Counted from the stretch's first letter, positions 17,310 to 28,006 are shown. The stretch is 43,017 nucleotides of DNA from Kluyvera georgiana ATCC 51603 (GCF_001654985.1 NZ_LXEU01000009.1:1-43017); one strand, 5' to 3'. The notes: generated by a model not told the origin, from the letters alone. Program-made: numbers and translations.

Positions 17310-18316
17310 GTACGCACGAGGCCACCTCGCAGCAGCCGCTGCTGCAGGCAATTGACCTGAAAAAACACTACCCGGTGAAGAAGGGGATGTTTGCCCCTGA
17401 GCGCCTGGTGAAGGCGCTGGACGGCGTTTCCTTTACTCTCGAGCGCGGCAAAACGCTTGCCGTGGTGGGCGAGTCCGGCTGCGGCAAATCGACTCTGGGT
17501 CGCCTGTTGACGATGATTGAAGTGCCAACCGGCGGCGAGCTGTACTACCAGGGGCAGGATCTGCTCAAGCACGATCCGCATGCGCAGAAGCTGCGTCGGC
17601 AGAAAATCCAGATTGTGTTCCAGAACCCGTACGGTTCACTGAACCCGCGTAAGAAGGTAGGGCAGATTCTGGAAGAGCCGCTGCTGATTAACACCTCGCT
17701 CAGCAAAGAGCAGCGCCGTGAAAAAGCGCTGGCGATGATGGCGAAGGTGGGCTTAAAGACCGAGCACTACGATCGTTATCCGCACATGTTCTCCGGTGGT
17801 CAGCGCCAGCGTATTGCTATCGCCCGTGGTCTGATGCTGGATCCGGACGTGGTGATTGCCGATGAACCGGTCTCCGCGCTCGATGTTTCCGTACGTGCGC
17901 AGGTGCTGAACCTGATGATGGATTTGCAGCAGGAGTTGGGGCTGTCTTACGTTTTTATCTCCCACGATCTGTCGGTGGTGGAGCACATCGCCGACGAAGT
18001 GATGGTGATGTACTTAGGCCGTTGCGTGGAGAAAGGGAGCAAAGACCAGATTTTCAACAACCCGCGTCATCCGTATACCCAGGCGCTGCTCTCCGCGACA
18101 CCACGTCTGAATCCGGACGATCGCCGCGAACGTATTAAGCTGACCGGTGAGCTGCCGAGCCCGCTGAATCCGCCGCCGGGTTGCGCTTTCAACGCGCGTT
18201 GCCGTCGACGTTTCGGGCCGTGTACGCAGCTTCAGCCGCAGCTTAAAGATTATGGTGGTCAGCTGGTGGCATGCTTTGCCGTTGACCAGGATGAGAATCC
18301 AGAAAAGAGCGTGTAA
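17306..18316 (+). CDS. dppF: Dipeptide ABC transporter ATPase DppF
   Basis: DppF is the partner ATPase of DppD and in E. coli is shared with the D,D-dipeptide (Ddp) and haem routes. The 336 residues are close to the E. coli length (about 334). Visible motifs are Walker [11 protein letters not shown]-loop [12 protein letters not shown], signature FSGGQRQR, Walker [13 protein letters not shown] and switch [11 protein letters not shown]. The C-terminal [17 protein letters not shown] resembles the Cys cluster of DppD. It is the last gene of the operon, followed by a strong hairpin shared with the convergent bcsG. Confidence 0.96.
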   Translation: MSTHEATSQQPLLQAIDLKKHYPVKKGMFAPERLVKALDGVSFTLERGKTLAVVGESGCGKSTLGRLLTMIEVPTGGELYYQGQDLLKHDPHAQKLRRQKIQIVFQNPYGSLNPRKKVGQILEEPLLINTSLSKEQRREKALAMMAKVGLKTEHYDRYPHMFSGGQRQRIAIARGLMLDPDVVIADEPVSALDVSVRAQVLNLMMDLQQELGLSYVFISHDLSVVEHIADEVMVMYLGRCVEKGSKDQIFNNPRHPYTQALLSATPRLNPDDRRERIKLTGELPSPLNPPPGCAFNARCRRRFGPCTQLQPQLKDYGGQLVACFAVDQDENPEKSV

Positions 18317-18331
18317 CGTACGCACTATCTT

Positions 18332-18363
18332 AAAGGCCGCAGAGGAAACTCTGCGGCCTTTTT
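18332..18363. terminator. Bidirectional terminator between dppF and bcsG
   Basis: A perfect 13-bp stem (AAAGGCCGCAGAG with its complement) closes on a GAAA loop and ends in five T on the plus strand. The complementary A-rich arm gives a shorter U tract for the opposite strand. It lies between the stops of two convergent operons, 16 bases after dppF and 20 bases after bcsG. Confidence 0.85.
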
Positions 18364-18382
18364 CGTTAGCCTCAACTAACCG

Positions 18383-20059
18383 TTATTGCGGATACGGCAC
18401 CCAGGCGCCGCCGTTCAGGCGAACGTACGGTTTGCCCTGGTATTGCACGACCACCGCGTTGGAGTTTTCCGACACGGCGGCGGTCTGCGGCAGGTTGCTG
18501 GTCAGTGCGGACCAATCGACGCTGTCTTCAGTGAACAGCTTGCCGTCCACCGCGCGGGCAACCAGCTCAGAGATGGCGAGATAGCTGCTCGGCTGGCTGA
18601 TATCAATCGCCGCCCCCTGGTGAGGCGCTTTCATGCCAAAGAACTTGATGGCTGCCGGAACGTGGGTAATTGATGGGCTTGGGATATCGCGCAGACCGGA
18701 AACCTGCATCTTATCGCCCTGCAGCGCTGCGCCATGCTCAGGCACAACAACTACCATCACTTTACGACCCGATTTTTCCAGCTCGGTAAAGAAGGCGTCC
18801 AGTTGATCAAACAGCTTCTGTCCACGGGCTTTATAGTCCGCAGTCTTACTCTGACCCGGATAATGGTTACCGTCGTGCAGAGGCAAAATATTGTAGAAGG
18901 TCGCTGAGCGGCCACCCGCAGGAATATCCGGAGACTGCATCCAGCGATTTAGCGTGGCGAGGTCGTCATAGACCGGCGAACCGTCGAATGAGAGCAGGTT
19001 GACCGGCAGTTTGCTCTGATCCATCAGCGGACTCTGCATACCGCCGTTTTCACGCACTTCTTTCAGGAAATCGCCGAAAACACCGTTGTGGTCGAGCATC
19101 AGGTTCTGCTTAAAGCCCAGCCTCGACAGATTGTCGAACAGATAGCACTGGTTACCCGCAGGCTGATACAGGCTAGTGTGGGATGGCTGACCGCAGCTGG
19201 CGCGCAGTAGACGGATCGCCGCCGGGCCGCTGTAAGAGGTGGCTGAGTTGAAGTTGCTAAAGCGAATATCAAAATGCGACCACAGCGGGTGCTGCATCAA
19301 CGCGGCGGCTTCGAGATCGGAGTTTGCCAGCGAGCAGATGTTGATGACCAGTAGATCAAAGGGCTGAGCGTCAGCCGGCAGCTCCGTTGGGAAAGTGGTG
19401 ACGCGCTTACTTTCCGAGGCGTAGAAGCTGTTCAGCCAGGCGTTCAGGTTATCTGATGTTGGCGGGGCAGTTTGTGCCGGAATATCGCCGCTTGCTGCTG
19501 CGCTTGTGCCCGTTGTTGCGGTTGGCGCTGCCGTGTTGGCGGTTGTCGCCGTCGCATTTTGCCCGGTTGGCCACAGGCTAAAGGAGGGGCCAACCAGCGC
19601 GCTCAGGTTAATCCATACCATGGCGATGACAACAAACACCGTAATGCGAATCCACTGGTTCAGGAACAGCCAGGCGACCAGCAGTACGAAGAATACGCCA
19701 ACCATCTGCCAGTTGATAAAGCGAGTGATCAGGTCCCAAATGTAGTCGGCGCTAAACCCTGCAATTTGCGAGCCCTGGCTCATAATGCTTTCCGGTCCCG
19801 GCAGCCAGGTATCGTGCCAGAACAGTGCAAAGCCGATAGGTATCGCAATCCAGTGCCGCCAGCGGTGTAGACGACTGTTAGGCAATGGGAACAGCAGGAA
19901 GGCCATAAACACCAGGTTCTGCATGGCGTGGAAATTCAGATATCCGGCCCACAGCAGGCCAAATTTGACCAGGAAATAGAAGTTCCAGCCGGATAGGCCT
20001 CGCCAGTAATGCCAGGAAGAAGAAGGCGTCGCGGTGGCGTTTTGCGTCGAATTAGTCAT
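18383..20059 (-). CDS. bcsG: Cellulose phosphoethanolamine transferase BcsG
   Basis: BcsG moves phosphoethanolamine from phospholipid to glucose units of nascent cellulose at the periplasmic face of the inner membrane. The 558-residue protein has five N-terminal membrane helices (about 28-155) and a low-complexity Ala/Thr linker (168-202). A zinc-dependent alkaline-phosphatase-like domain follows. Residues matching the known catalytic set are present one position earlier than in the 559-residue E. coli protein: Cys242 ([10 protein letters not shown]), the nucleophile Ser277 (TSYSGPA), and Glu441-His442 (VVPEHGAAL). The start overlaps the bcsF stop by eight bases. It is the last gene of the bcsEFG operon. 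Confidence 0.95.
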   Translation of the reverse strand: MTNSTQNATATPSSSWHYWRGLSGWNFYFLVKFGLLWAGYLNFHAMQNLVFMAFLLFPLPNSRLHRWRHWIAIPIGFALFWHDTWLPGPESIMSQGSQIAGFSADYIWDLITRFINWQMVGVFFVLLVAWLFLNQWIRITVFVVIAMVWINLSALVGPSFSLWPTGQNATATTANTAAPTATTGTSAAASGDIPAQTAPPTSDNLNAWLNSFYASESKRVTTFPTELPADAQPFDLLVINICSLANSDLEAAALMQHPLWSHFDIRFSNFNSATSYSGPAAIRLLRASCGQPSHTSLYQPAGNQCYLFDNLSRLGFKQNLMLDHNGVFGDFLKEVRENGGMQSPLMDQSKLPVNLLSFDGSPVYDDLATLNRWMQSPDIPAGGRSATFYNILPLHDGNHYPGQSKTADYKARGQKLFDQLDAFFTELEKSGRKVMVVVVPEHGAALQGDKMQVSGLRDIPSPSITHVPAAIKFFGMKAPHQGAAIDISQPSSYLAISELVARAVDGKLFTEDSVDWSALTSNLPQTAAVSENSNAVVVQYQGKPYVRLNGGAWVPYPQ

Positions 20060-20249
20060 TTTTTGATTTTGCCCTGACGGCCAGATCCCGGCGCAACACG
20101 CCTACTGGCTTAACATAACGGGGTTTAAGAAACATCAAGCGGAAGGCGTTTTCAATCCGGCGTTGATGATGGCGCGCCAGATACCCCAGCGGGAAAAAAA
20201 TGAACGCGCACAGTACAACAAGTTGAATTATATCGCTTATTGACATCAT
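20052..20249 (-). CDS. bcsF: Cellulose biosynthesis small membrane protein BcsF
   Basis: This 65-residue protein has one N-terminal membrane helix (about residues 6-24, [19 protein letters not shown]). A basic cytoplasmic tail follows with [16 protein letters not shown], the segment shared with E. coli BcsF (63 residues). In current models BcsF sits with BcsE and BcsG and recruits the c-di-GMP receptor BcsE to the membrane. The ATGATG start overlaps the bcsE stop (TCATGA), and its own stop overlaps bcsG, so the three genes are translationally coupled. Either of the first two Met codons could be used. Confidence 0.92.
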   Translation of the reverse strand: MMSISDIIQLVVLCAFIFFPLGYLARHHQRRIENAFRLMFLKPRYVKPVGVLRRDLAVRAKSKND

Positions 20250-21805
20250 GACGATTTCTCTTCGGTATCGGCGGACAAACGCAGAGGTTCGGGATAACGA
20301 CGCCAGCCATTGCCCTCGTAAGTGGCGTTAATCACGTTTGTCGGTTTTGGCGCCATCTGCAGTGGTTTGGTCCAGAGTTCTGGCTTCACGTCACGCATGA
20401 TCAACAGTTCGGAGGCAATTTGCTTATCTTCGAACCAAATCATGCGGTTAGAGAAAATATCGCCGGTAGGTAGCGGAAAAATATGGTTCAGCGCTTTGTC
20501 CAGATCGTTGACCCGGCAGAACGGCAGGAACAACACCAGACGTTGGTCGGCAATAGTGACAATGTCGCCCATACGGTGAGGGCGACATAGCGTGAGCGCT
20601 TGCTCGACGCGCAGCCCTGGCGCCGGGCGCAAAGCGACCATCACCCCTTTACTGTCTGCGGGGAGCAGGGTGTTATTCATCACTTTTTGCACCGAGTCGC
20701 AGAATACATCCCACTTCTGATAGCCCTTCAGCTTCAACGGCTCGGTATTGGCCAGCAAGGTGGTGAGATCTTTAGGGACGTGGTGATTGAACTGCTGCGT
20801 TTGCACACTTTCAATCAACGTCAGGCTGCGAGACAGCGGCGCATTTGCCGAAATCACCAGGTTGGCGCCGCAGCTGAGCAGCAAGCGTTCATCGGTGGCG
20901 CGCAAGCTTGGCGTCGTCTCGCGAACGATGATTTTTAATGCGCTTCCGCGCTGGCGACGCAGGGTGTGAATATAGCGGGCCAGCTGTTCGACCTGGCTAT
21001 TCTGGCTGAGTGAGAATATGACCGTTGCGGCCTGGGCGGTCCGCGCGGCATTAAATACGGCGTCGTTAGTTTCGAATAACGTCCAGTGTTCTGAAAGAGG
21101 TGGTGCACCTTCAAGAATATTGATATTACTCAGCACTTCTTTTTCATCACTGCGGGGTTGCACGTTGGCAACCTCTTCCTGCGCTAAATGCCAGCCGTTG
21201 TCGTTTTGTTTAATTAAAAGCTGTTGACGTGCGCTAACGCCTTTTTCATTAGCCCAGTAAGATATATCCAGCAGTTGACTATCACCCTGGTAACGTAAAC
21301 TCGCGAGGCCGGAAAGTGAACGATATTCACCTAGCAGAAGCGACGTTAAGGCATCGGCATTGTTACCTGGGCTAAGAACTAAAAGAGTACAATGGTAGTA
21401 TTTCGCCCATTGTTGAGATTTGTTTACCCAATCGAGAAGTTTCTTACCCGATATATTTTCCCAGGCGTTGTGCGAACATAAAAGGATAACGAAATAATCC
21501 TTCGGTTCCAGCGTGCAGAGTAAATCGCGGCGCATAAAGTGTAGACCATTCTGGCTATTCTGCATGGCAAACAGCGCAATTTTTTTTGGACCTGAGTTGT
21601 CCTTTAACTCTATGAGGTTATTGGGGTTTTCACCCATGCTGACGACGGCAACATTGGCCGAATCTGGCTGCGCGGCAAGCGTCTGGTTTAGCAGGCTAAC
21701 GGCATCCTCGTGGCGGTCAGTATTGATCCACCACACGCCGCCTGTGGGCATATGGCTCACTTCATCCCACAGCGACTGAATACCTAGCGAAAATATGGGG
21801 TTCAT
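20246..21805 (-). CDS. bcsE: c-di-GMP-binding cellulose regulator BcsE
   Basis: BcsE is a cytoplasmic c-di-GMP receptor needed for full cellulose production. The 519-residue protein (E. coli about 523) has a degenerate receiver/ATPase-like N-terminal half and a C-terminal GIL domain. The I-site-like RxGD motif of the GIL domain is visible as [11 protein letters not shown], followed by [38 protein letters not shown]. The ATG follows GAGGGA by four bases. It is the first gene of bcsEFG and is divergent from bcsRQABZC across a 300-base gap. Confidence 0.94.
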   Translation of the reverse strand: MNPIFSLGIQSLWDEVSHMPTGGVWWINTDRHEDAVSLLNQTLAAQPDSANVAVVSMGENPNNLIELKDNSGPKKIALFAMQNSQNGLHFMRRDLLCTLEPKDYFVILLCSHNAWENISGKKLLDWVNKSQQWAKYYHCTLLVLSPGNNADALTSLLLGEYRSLSGLASLRYQGDSQLLDISYWANEKGVSARQQLLIKQNDNGWHLAQEEVANVQPRSDEKEVLSNINILEGAPPLSEHWTLFETNDAVFNAARTAQAATVIFSLSQNSQVEQLARYIHTLRRQRGSALKIIVRETTPSLRATDERLLLSCGANLVISANAPLSRSLTLIESVQTQQFNHHVPKDLTTLLANTEPLKLKGYQKWDVFCDSVQKVMNNTLLPADSKGVMVALRPAPGLRVEQALTLCRPHRMGDIVTIADQRLVLFLPFCRVNDLDKALNHIFPLPTGDIFSNRMIWFEDKQIASELLIMRDVKPELWTKPLQMAPKPTNVINATYEGNGWRRYPEPLRLSADTEEKSS

Positions 21806-22105
21806 CGTGTCCCTCTTATCGACGAAAATCCTGCGTATAAGTTTACTAGTGTCAACGTCAGAATAAACCTAATATTGAAATTAAATAGCATCAGATTTAG
21901 CATGTATACTCTGAATAATTCGAGTTATCGTCAGGCGATAAGTGAGTGAATCCCCTGAAAATTGCATAACTATGTGGCTGGAATGAGTAGAAGTGGATGT
22001 GCTCATTGCCATCTGAAGTATGATGAGTATAAACGAATTTCATGGAAAGGTTGCCATTCGAAAGAGGTGGCGCATTCGTACTTTGATTTCAGAGGGAGTA
22101 AAGAA
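21806..22105. other. Divergent regulatory gap between bcsE and bcsR
   Basis: These 300 bases must hold the promoters of both cellulose operons. The AT-rich half at 21840-21930 contains TTGAAA (21875-21880) with TAGCAT 17 bases further as a weak candidate for the rightward promoter, and TATACT at 21905-21910; none is convincing. The frame of bcsR is open back to 21962, but that extension has no ribosome site and is absent from the BcsR family, so I treat it as leader. Confidence 0.55.
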
Positions 22106-22306
22106 ATGCCAGATAACGAACCGATGACATCGGTTGATTCGCAACTCGGTTACACTTTCCAGAATGACTTTCTCGCATTGAGCCGAGCTTTCTCTCTACC
22201 CAATATAGATTACACTGATATTTCCCAGCGTGAAAAATTAGCTGCGGCGTTTAAGCGCTGGCCGCTGCTATCAGAGTTTGCAGAACAAAAAGCCGAACAA
22301 AAATAA
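22106..22306 (+). CDS. bcsR: Cellulose biosynthesis regulator BcsR
   Basis: This small 66-residue cytoplasmic protein starts at the ATG at 22106 after GAGGGA. The conserved core is LGYTFQNDFLALSRAFSLPNIDYTDISQREKLAAAFKRWPLLSEFA, very close to E. coli BcsR (62 residues), with four extra C-terminal residues (AEQK). BcsR forms a complex with BcsQ that is required for assembly and stability of the synthase. It is the first gene of bcsRQABZC, nine bases before bcsQ. Confidence 0.93.
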   Translation: MPDNEPMTSVDSQLGYTFQNDFLALSRAFSLPNIDYTDISQREKLAAAFKRWPLLSEFAEQKAEQK

Positions 22307-22315
22307 GGAAGCCGA

Positions 22316-23068
22316 ATGGCTATTCTGGGATTACAGGGCGTGCGCGGTGGCGTGGGCACAACGTCAATCACGGCGGCCCTCGCGTGGTCATTGCAACTGC
22401 TCGGGGAGTCGGTGTTGGTCATCGATGCCAGCCCCGACAATATGCTGCGCCTGTCATTTAACGATGATATCGCTCGTGAAAGCGGCTGGGCGCGCGCGGT
22501 GCGGGACGGTAAGGACTGGCGCGATAGCGCGCTCCGTTATACCGCACAGATCGACGTGCTGCCGTTCGGCAAACTGCAACCCGGCGATCGACAGAATGTG
22601 GCCGTACTCAGCGACACGCTGTCGATCATCACCGAAATTGCCCAGACGCTGGAGCGTGAGGGGCGCTATCAGTGGATACTCATCGACGTGCCGCACGGCT
22701 TTTATCCGTGGACGCCTGCCCTTATCGAGGCTTGCCACTACACGTTGACCATCGTGAAGCCTGACGCCAACTGCCATATTCGTTTGCATCAGCAGCCGCT
22801 GCCTGCCAATACCCATATTCTGCTTAACGGACTGCGCATGAGTAGCCCGCTGCAGGAAGATCTGTATCAGATTTGGCTGCAAACGCAGCGACATCTGTTA
22901 CCGGTGGTGGTCCATCGCGATGAGGCGATGGCCGAAAGCCTGGCCAGCAAGCAGCCGTTGGGCGAATATCGTCATGACTCGCTGGCCGCGGAAGAGATGA
23001 TTACCCTCGCAAACTGGTGCCTGATGCATTATGCCGGTCACCACCCGGCGGAGGAGCGCGAAACATGA
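22316..23068 (+). CDS. bcsQ: Cellulose biosynthesis MinD/ParA-like ATPase BcsQ (intact)
   Basis: BcsQ (250 residues, the E. coli length) is a SIMIBI-class P-loop protein that works with BcsR to localise and assemble the cellulose synthase at the inner membrane. The P-loop GVRGGVGTTS (8-17) is the family variant, in which the usual signature Lys is Arg and the second Lys is Thr. WILIDVPHGF is the Walker B-like strand. Codon 6, a stop in laboratory E. coli K-12, is TTA (Leu) here, so the gene is intact. The last four bases overlap the bcsA start (ATGA). Confidence 0.95.
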   Translation: MAILGLQGVRGGVGTTSITAALAWSLQLLGESVLVIDASPDNMLRLSFNDDIARESGWARAVRDGKDWRDSALRYTAQIDVLPFGKLQPGDRQNVAVLSDTLSIITEIAQTLEREGRYQWILIDVPHGFYPWTPALIEACHYTLTIVKPDANCHIRLHQQPLPANTHILLNGLRMSSPLQEDLYQIWLQTQRHLLPVVVHRDEAMAESLASKQPLGEYRHDSLAAEEMITLANWCLMHYAGHHPAEERET

Positions 23069-25683
23069 TTCGCCTCAGTAGCTGGATATTCGCCCCGTCG
23101 GTGTATGCGCAGCTGCGCGCGCGCTATATCGGCTATCGGCGTGCCGGCTCTTCCTGGCTCGCCGCGACGCTGGCCTGCCTGTGGGTTGGGCTGGCGTGGA
23201 TGTTTTTACCGCTAGAAAACCCGCGCTGGCAGGCGCTGCAAGCACGTCAGGATGAGCTGTTTCCGCATATTCGTTTTGCCCGTCCTCGACCGTTAGATCC
23301 GCTACGTTACCTGCTGCAGGCGCTGTGGCTTATCATCAGCAAGCCGCCGGAAACCCGACGTGCCGTCGCCTGGCGGCCTTTAGCCGGCGTCGATCGGCTG
23401 CGTGAGCGTTATAATCAGTGGGCAGAATCGCTGCCTGGCGGCGTGAACGCGCAAACCGGCCATCTCGACCACAAAAAAGAGCTGGCGCACCTGAACCCAA
23501 AACTGCGGCGGTTTGTGCTTGGCGTTGCCGTGGTGTTATCGCTGCTGCTGGCGCTGGTGTGTATCACGCAGCCGTTTAACCCGATTTCACAGTTTATTTT
23601 TCTGATGCTGTTGTGGGGCATGGCCCTGCTGGTGCGCCGTATTCCCGGTCGTTTCTCCGCGCTGATGCTGATCGTCCTGTCATTGACGGTATCCTGTCGC
23701 TACATCTGGTGGCGCTATACCTCAACGCTGAACTGGAACGACCCCGTCAGCCTGGTATGCGGGCTGATTCTGCTGTTTGCAGAAACCTATGCCTGGATAG
23801 TGCTGGTCCTGGGCTACTTCCAGGTGGTCTGGCCGCTGAATCGTCATCCGGTACCGCTGCCGAAAGACATGAACGAATGGCCGACGGTCGATATCTTTGT
23901 GCCGACTTACAACGAAGATCTGAACGTGGTGAAAAATACCGTTTATGCCTCACTCGGTATCGACTGGCCGAAAGACAAGGTGAAAGTGTGGATCCTTGAT
24001 GACGGCGCCCGTGAAGAATTTCGCCAGTTTGCGAAAGACGTCGGCGTTGAGTATGTCGCGCGTACAACGCATGAACATGCAAAAGCGGGGAACATCAACA
24101 ACGCGCTGAAGCTGGCGAAAGGCGAGTTCGTCTCCATCTTCGACTGCGACCACGTGCCGACGCGCTCGTTCCTGCAAATGACCATGGGCTGGTTCCTGAA
24201 GGATAAAAAGCTGGCGATGATGCAGACGCCGCACCACTTCTTCTCTCCAGACCCGTTTGAACGTAACCTGGGGCGTTTCCGTAAAACACCGAACGAAGGC
24301 ACGCTGTTCTACGGCCTGGTGCAGGATGGCAACGACATGTGGGACGCGACCTTCTTCTGCGGCTCGTGTGCGGTCATCCGTCGTAAGCCGTTGGATGAAA
24401 TTGGCGGTATCGCCGTGGAAACGGTAACCGAAGATGCGCACACCTCGCTGCGTTTGCACCGTCGCGGCTACACCTCAGCCTATATGCGTTTGCCGCAGGC
24501 GGCGGGGCTGGCGACGGAAAGCCTGTCGGCGCACATCGGCCAGCGTATCCGCTGGGCGCGTGGCATGGTGCAGATATTCCGCCTTGATAACCCTCTGTTT
24601 GGCAAAGGGTTGAAGTTGCCGCAGCGGCTCTGCTATCTCAACGCCATGTTCCACTTCTTATCGGGCGTGCCGCGGCTGATCTTCCTGACCGCGCCGCTGG
24701 CTTTCCTGTTGCTACACGCTTACATCATCTACGCCCCGGCGTTGATGATTGCGCTGTTCGTGCTGCCGCACATGATTCACGCCAGCCTCACCAACTCGAA
24801 GATTCAGGGTAAATATCGCCACTCCTTCTGGAGTGAAATCTATGAAACGGTGCTGGCCTGGTACATCGCGCCGCCGACCATGGTGGCGCTGTTTAACCCG
24901 CATAAAGGCAAATTCAACGTGACCGCCAAGGGCGGGCTGGTGGAGGAAGAGTACGTCGATTGGGTGATCTCAAGACCGTATATCTTCCTTGTGCTGTTAA
25001 ACCTGGTTGGCGTGGCGTTCGGCATCTGGCGCTATATGTACGGCCCGGAGAACGAAATTCTCACCGTATGGATCAGTCTGATTTGGGTGTTCTATAACCT
25101 GATTATTCTCGGCGGCGCGGTTGCCGTGTCGGTCGAGAGCAAGCAGGTGCGCCGCTCGCATCGTGTAGAAATCAAAATGCCGGGGGCGATTTCCCGTGAA
25201 GACGGTCACCTGTTCTCCTGTACGGTCCACGACTTCTCCGACGGCGGCGTCGGCATTCGTATCAACGGCGACGCTCAGGTGCTGGAAGAGCAGAAGGTGA
25301 ACCTGTTGCTAAAACGCGGCCAGCAGGAATATGCCTTCCCGACCCAGGTGGTGCGCGTTTTGGGCAGCGAAGTCGGTCTCAAGCTGCTGCCAATGAGCAC
25401 GCGACAGCATATCGACTTTGTACAGTGTACGTTTGCGCGCGCGGATACGTGGGCGCTGTGGCAGGACAGCTTCCCGGAAGATAAACCGCTGGAAAGTTTG
25501 TTCGATATTCTGAAGTTAGGATTCCGTGGTTATCGTCACCTGGCCGAGTTTGCGCCGCCGGTGGCAAAGGAAATTTTCCGGTCGCTCACCTTGTTGGTGG
25601 CGTGGGTGGCCTCGTTTGTACCGCGCCGTCCGGAACGTGACGCGGTGGTCGAGCATCCGCTATCGGCTTTGGCTCAACAATAA
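23065..25683 (+). CDS. bcsA: Cellulose synthase catalytic subunit BcsA
   Basis: BcsA polymerises UDP-glucose into beta-1,4-glucan and moves the chain across the inner membrane. The ATG at 23065 overlaps the bcsQ stop and gives 872 residues, the E. coli length. Membrane helices flank a GT2 domain with all expected motifs: the DD pair at 312-313 (ILDDG), DCD at 360-362 (the DxD motif), TED at 455-457 (catalytic base) and QRIRW at 493-497. The C-terminal PilZ domain keeps both c-di-GMP motifs, RRSHR (696-700, RxxxR) and DFSDGG (723-728, DxSxxG). It should therefore be active and c-di-GMP dependent. Confidence 0.97.
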   Translation: MIRLSSWIFAPSVYAQLRARYIGYRRAGSSWLAATLACLWVGLAWMFLPLENPRWQALQARQDELFPHIRFARPRPLDPLRYLLQALWLIISKPPETRRAVAWRPLAGVDRLRERYNQWAESLPGGVNAQTGHLDHKKELAHLNPKLRRFVLGVAVVLSLLLALVCITQPFNPISQFIFLMLLWGMALLVRRIPGRFSALMLIVLSLTVSCRYIWWRYTSTLNWNDPVSLVCGLILLFAETYAWIVLVLGYFQVVWPLNRHPVPLPKDMNEWPTVDIFVPTYNEDLNVVKNTVYASLGIDWPKDKVKVWILDDGAREEFRQFAKDVGVEYVARTTHEHAKAGNINNALKLAKGEFVSIFDCDHVPTRSFLQMTMGWFLKDKKLAMMQTPHHFFSPDPFERNLGRFRKTPNEGTLFYGLVQDGNDMWDATFFCGSCAVIRRKPLDEIGGIAVETVTEDAHTSLRLHRRGYTSAYMRLPQAAGLATESLSAHIGQRIRWARGMVQIFRLDNPLFGKGLKLPQRLCYLNAMFHFLSGVPRLIFLTAPLAFLLLHAYIIYAPALMIALFVLPHMIHASLTNSKIQGKYRHSFWSEIYETVLAWYIAPPTMVALFNPHKGKFNVTAKGGLVEEEYVDWVISRPYIFLVLLNLVGVAFGIWRYMYGPENEILTVWISLIWVFYNLIILGGAVAVSVESKQVRRSHRVEIKMPGAISREDGHLFSCTVHDFSDGGVGIRINGDAQVLEEQKVNLLLKRGQQEYAFPTQVVRVLGSEVGLKLLPMSTRQHIDFVQCTFARADTWALWQDSFPEDKPLESLFDILKLGFRGYRHLAEFAPPVAKEIFRSLTLLVAWVASFVPRRPERDAVVEHPLSALAQQ

Positions 25684-25696
25684 TGATGATTATGCG

Positions 25697-28000
25697 ATGA
25701 AAAGAAACCTTTCCTGGATTTGTGCAGTGGCGGTGGGCATGGGCAGTTTACTGCCGCTCACGACGCATTCAGAAACGACGCCAGAGGTGTCGGTGACGCC
25801 CACCGTTCAGCAGGACGCTACGGCGCCTACGCCCGACGCCGCGCCGGTGGTCGTGGAAGACGCGCCAAGCCGCGACGTAAAGCTTTCTTTCGCCCAGATT
25901 GCGCCACCGCCGGGCAGCATGGTGCTGCGCGGTTCGAATCCGGACGGTGGCGTGGAGTTTGGCATGCGCAGCGACGAAGTGGTGTCGAAGGCGCAGCTTA
26001 ATCTGACCTACACCCCGTCGCCGTCCCTGCTGCCGATCACCTCGCAGTTGAAGGTTTATCTGAATGATGAACTGATGGACGTCCTGCCGGTGACCAAAGA
26101 GCAGCTAGGTAAAAAAGTGACGGCGCAGATCGCGGTCGATCCGCTGTACATCACCGATTTTAACCGCGTTCGCCTGGAGTTTATCGGCCACTACCGTGAC
26201 GTGTGCGAAAACCCGGCCAACAATACCGTCTGGTTGGACGTAGCGCGTAACAGCTCCCTGGATTTGACCTACCGTTCGCTGAAAGTGCGTAACGATCTTT
26301 CGCACTTCCCGGTGCCGTTCTTTGACACGCGCGACAACCGCACGCTGGAACTGCCGATGGTCTTTGCCGCCTCGCCAGATCTGCAACAGCAGCAGGCGGC
26401 GGGAATCATCGCCTCGTGGTTTGGCGCGAAAGCGGGCTGGCGCGGTCAGAATTTCCCGGTGCTGTTTAACACGCTGCCGGAGCGTAACGCGATCGTCTTT
26501 GCCACCAACGATCGTCGTCCGGACTTCCTGCGCGAGCATCCGGCGGTCAACGCGCCGACGATCGAAATGATCGACCACCCGAGCAACCCGTATATGAAGC
26601 TGCTGGTGGTGTTTGGCCGTGACGATAAAGATTTGCTGAAAGCGGCGCAGGGCATTGCCTCGGGCAACATTCTGTTCCGTGGTGATAGCGTCACCGTGGA
26701 TGAAGTGAAGCCGCTGCGGCCACGCGTGCCGTACGATGCGCCGAACTGGGTACGTACCGACCGCCCGGTCACCTTCGGTGAGCTGAAAACCTACGAACAG
26801 CAGCTACAGTCTACCGGGTTGGAGCCTGCCTCCATCAACCTGTCGCTGAATCTGCCGCCGGATCTGTACCTGATGCGCAGCACCGGCATCGATATGGACC
26901 TGAAATATCGCTACACCATGCCGCCGGTGAAAGACAGCTCGCGCATGGACATCAGCCTCAACAACCAGTTCCTGCAGTCATTTAATCTGGAGAGTACTCA
27001 GGACGTTAACAAGCTGATGCTGCGCCTGCCGGTGCTGCAGGGCCTGCTGGATGGCAAGAATGACATTAGCATCCCGGCGCTGCGTCTGGGGGCGATGAAC
27101 CAGCTGCGCTTTGACTTCCAGTATATGAATCCAATGCCGGGCGGCTCGATTGATAACTGCGTCACCTTCCAGCCGGTACAGAACCACGTGGTGATTGGCG
27201 ACGATTCAACCATCGACTTCTCGCACTACTACCACTTCCTGCCGATGCCGGATTTGCGCACCTTTGCCAACGCGGGCTTCCCGTTTACCCGCATGGCGGA
27301 CCTGTCCGATACGGTGATTGTGATGCCGAAGACGCCGTCTGAAGCACAGGTTAGCACCTTGTTGAACACCGTGGGCGTCGTGGGTGGGCAAACCGGTCTG
27401 GCGGGCACCAGCATGACCATTATCGATGATGGTAGCCAGATTAAGAGTAAAGATGCCGATCTGCTGCTGATTGGTTCGATTCCGCAGCAGCTCAAGGACG
27501 ATAAGCATATCGACCTGCTGGTCAATGCGGCCCAAAGCTGGGTGAAAACGCCGGTGCGTCACAACGATCTGCCGAGCATCTATCTGGATGAAGATGACCG
27601 TCAGCCGAGCGTGCAGACGGGCATCACATCCGATGGCCCAATGGCGGCGATCGTCGGCTTTGAATCACCGTATTACCAACAGCGCAGCGTGATCGCGCTG
27701 CTGGCCGACAGCGCCAGCGGCTATAACTTGCTGAATGGCGCGCTGAACGACAGCGGTAAACGCGCGGCGATGTTTGGTTCGGTATCGGTAATTCGTGAAT
27801 CTGGCGTCAGCAGCCTGCGCGTGGGGGACATCTACTACGTCGGCCATCTGCCGTGGTTTGAACGCGTTTGGTTTGCGCTCTCCAACCATCCGGTGCTGCT
27901 GGCTATCTTTGCGGCGATCAGCATCGTGCTGCTGGCCTGGGTTCTGTGGCGTCTGCTGCGTATCCTCAGCCGTCGTCGTCTGGATCCGGAAGACGAGTAA
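25697..28000 (+). CDS. bcsB: Cellulose synthase periplasmic regulatory subunit BcsB
   Basis: BcsB is the periplasmic partner of BcsA, guiding the nascent glucan and anchoring the complex through one C-terminal helix. The frame extends upstream into bcsA, but the ATG at 25697 starts a signal peptide (MKRNLSWICAVAVGMGSLLPLTTHS) and gives 767 residues, slightly shorter than the E. coli protein (779). A variable Thr/Pro/Ala segment (26-55) precedes the conserved SRDVKLSFAQIAPPPGSMVLRG. Carbohydrate-binding and flavodoxin-like modules follow, with WLDVARNSSLDLTY and GQNFPVLFN. The C-terminal membrane helix is HPVLLAIFAAISIVLLAWVLWRLLRI. No strong ribosome site precedes the start, suggesting coupling to bcsA 13 bases upstream. 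Confidence 0.95.
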   Translation: MKRNLSWICAVAVGMGSLLPLTTHSETTPEVSVTPTVQQDATAPTPDAAPVVVEDAPSRDVKLSFAQIAPPPGSMVLRGSNPDGGVEFGMRSDEVVSKAQLNLTYTPSPSLLPITSQLKVYLNDELMDVLPVTKEQLGKKVTAQIAVDPLYITDFNRVRLEFIGHYRDVCENPANNTVWLDVARNSSLDLTYRSLKVRNDLSHFPVPFFDTRDNRTLELPMVFAASPDLQQQQAAGIIASWFGAKAGWRGQNFPVLFNTLPERNAIVFATNDRRPDFLREHPAVNAPTIEMIDHPSNPYMKLLVVFGRDDKDLLKAAQGIASGNILFRGDSVTVDEVKPLRPRVPYDAPNWVRTDRPVTFGELKTYEQQLQSTGLEPASINLSLNLPPDLYLMRSTGIDMDLKYRYTMPPVKDSSRMDISLNNQFLQSFNLESTQDVNKLMLRLPVLQGLLDGKNDISIPALRLGAMNQLRFDFQYMNPMPGGSIDNCVTFQPVQNHVVIGDDSTIDFSHYYHFLPMPDLRTFANAGFPFTRMADLSDTVIVMPKTPSEAQVSTLLNTVGVVGGQTGLAGTSMTIIDDGSQIKSKDADLLLIGSIPQQLKDDKHIDLLVNAAQSWVKTPVRHNDLPSIYLDEDDRQPSVQTGITSDGPMAAIVGFESPYYQQRSVIALLADSASGYNLLNGALNDSGKRAAMFGSVSVIRESGVSSLRVGDIYYVGHLPWFERVWFALSNHPVLLAIFAAISIVLLAWVLWRLLRILSRRRLDPEDE

Positions 28001-28006
28001 GCCGCG

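Noticed and set aside
21962-22105. Cys/His-rich N-terminal extension of bcsR (CAHCHLKYDEYKR)
   Set aside because: It looks zinc-finger-like, but it lacks a ribosome site and is not part of the BcsR family; the ATG at 22106 has a good GAGGGA site.
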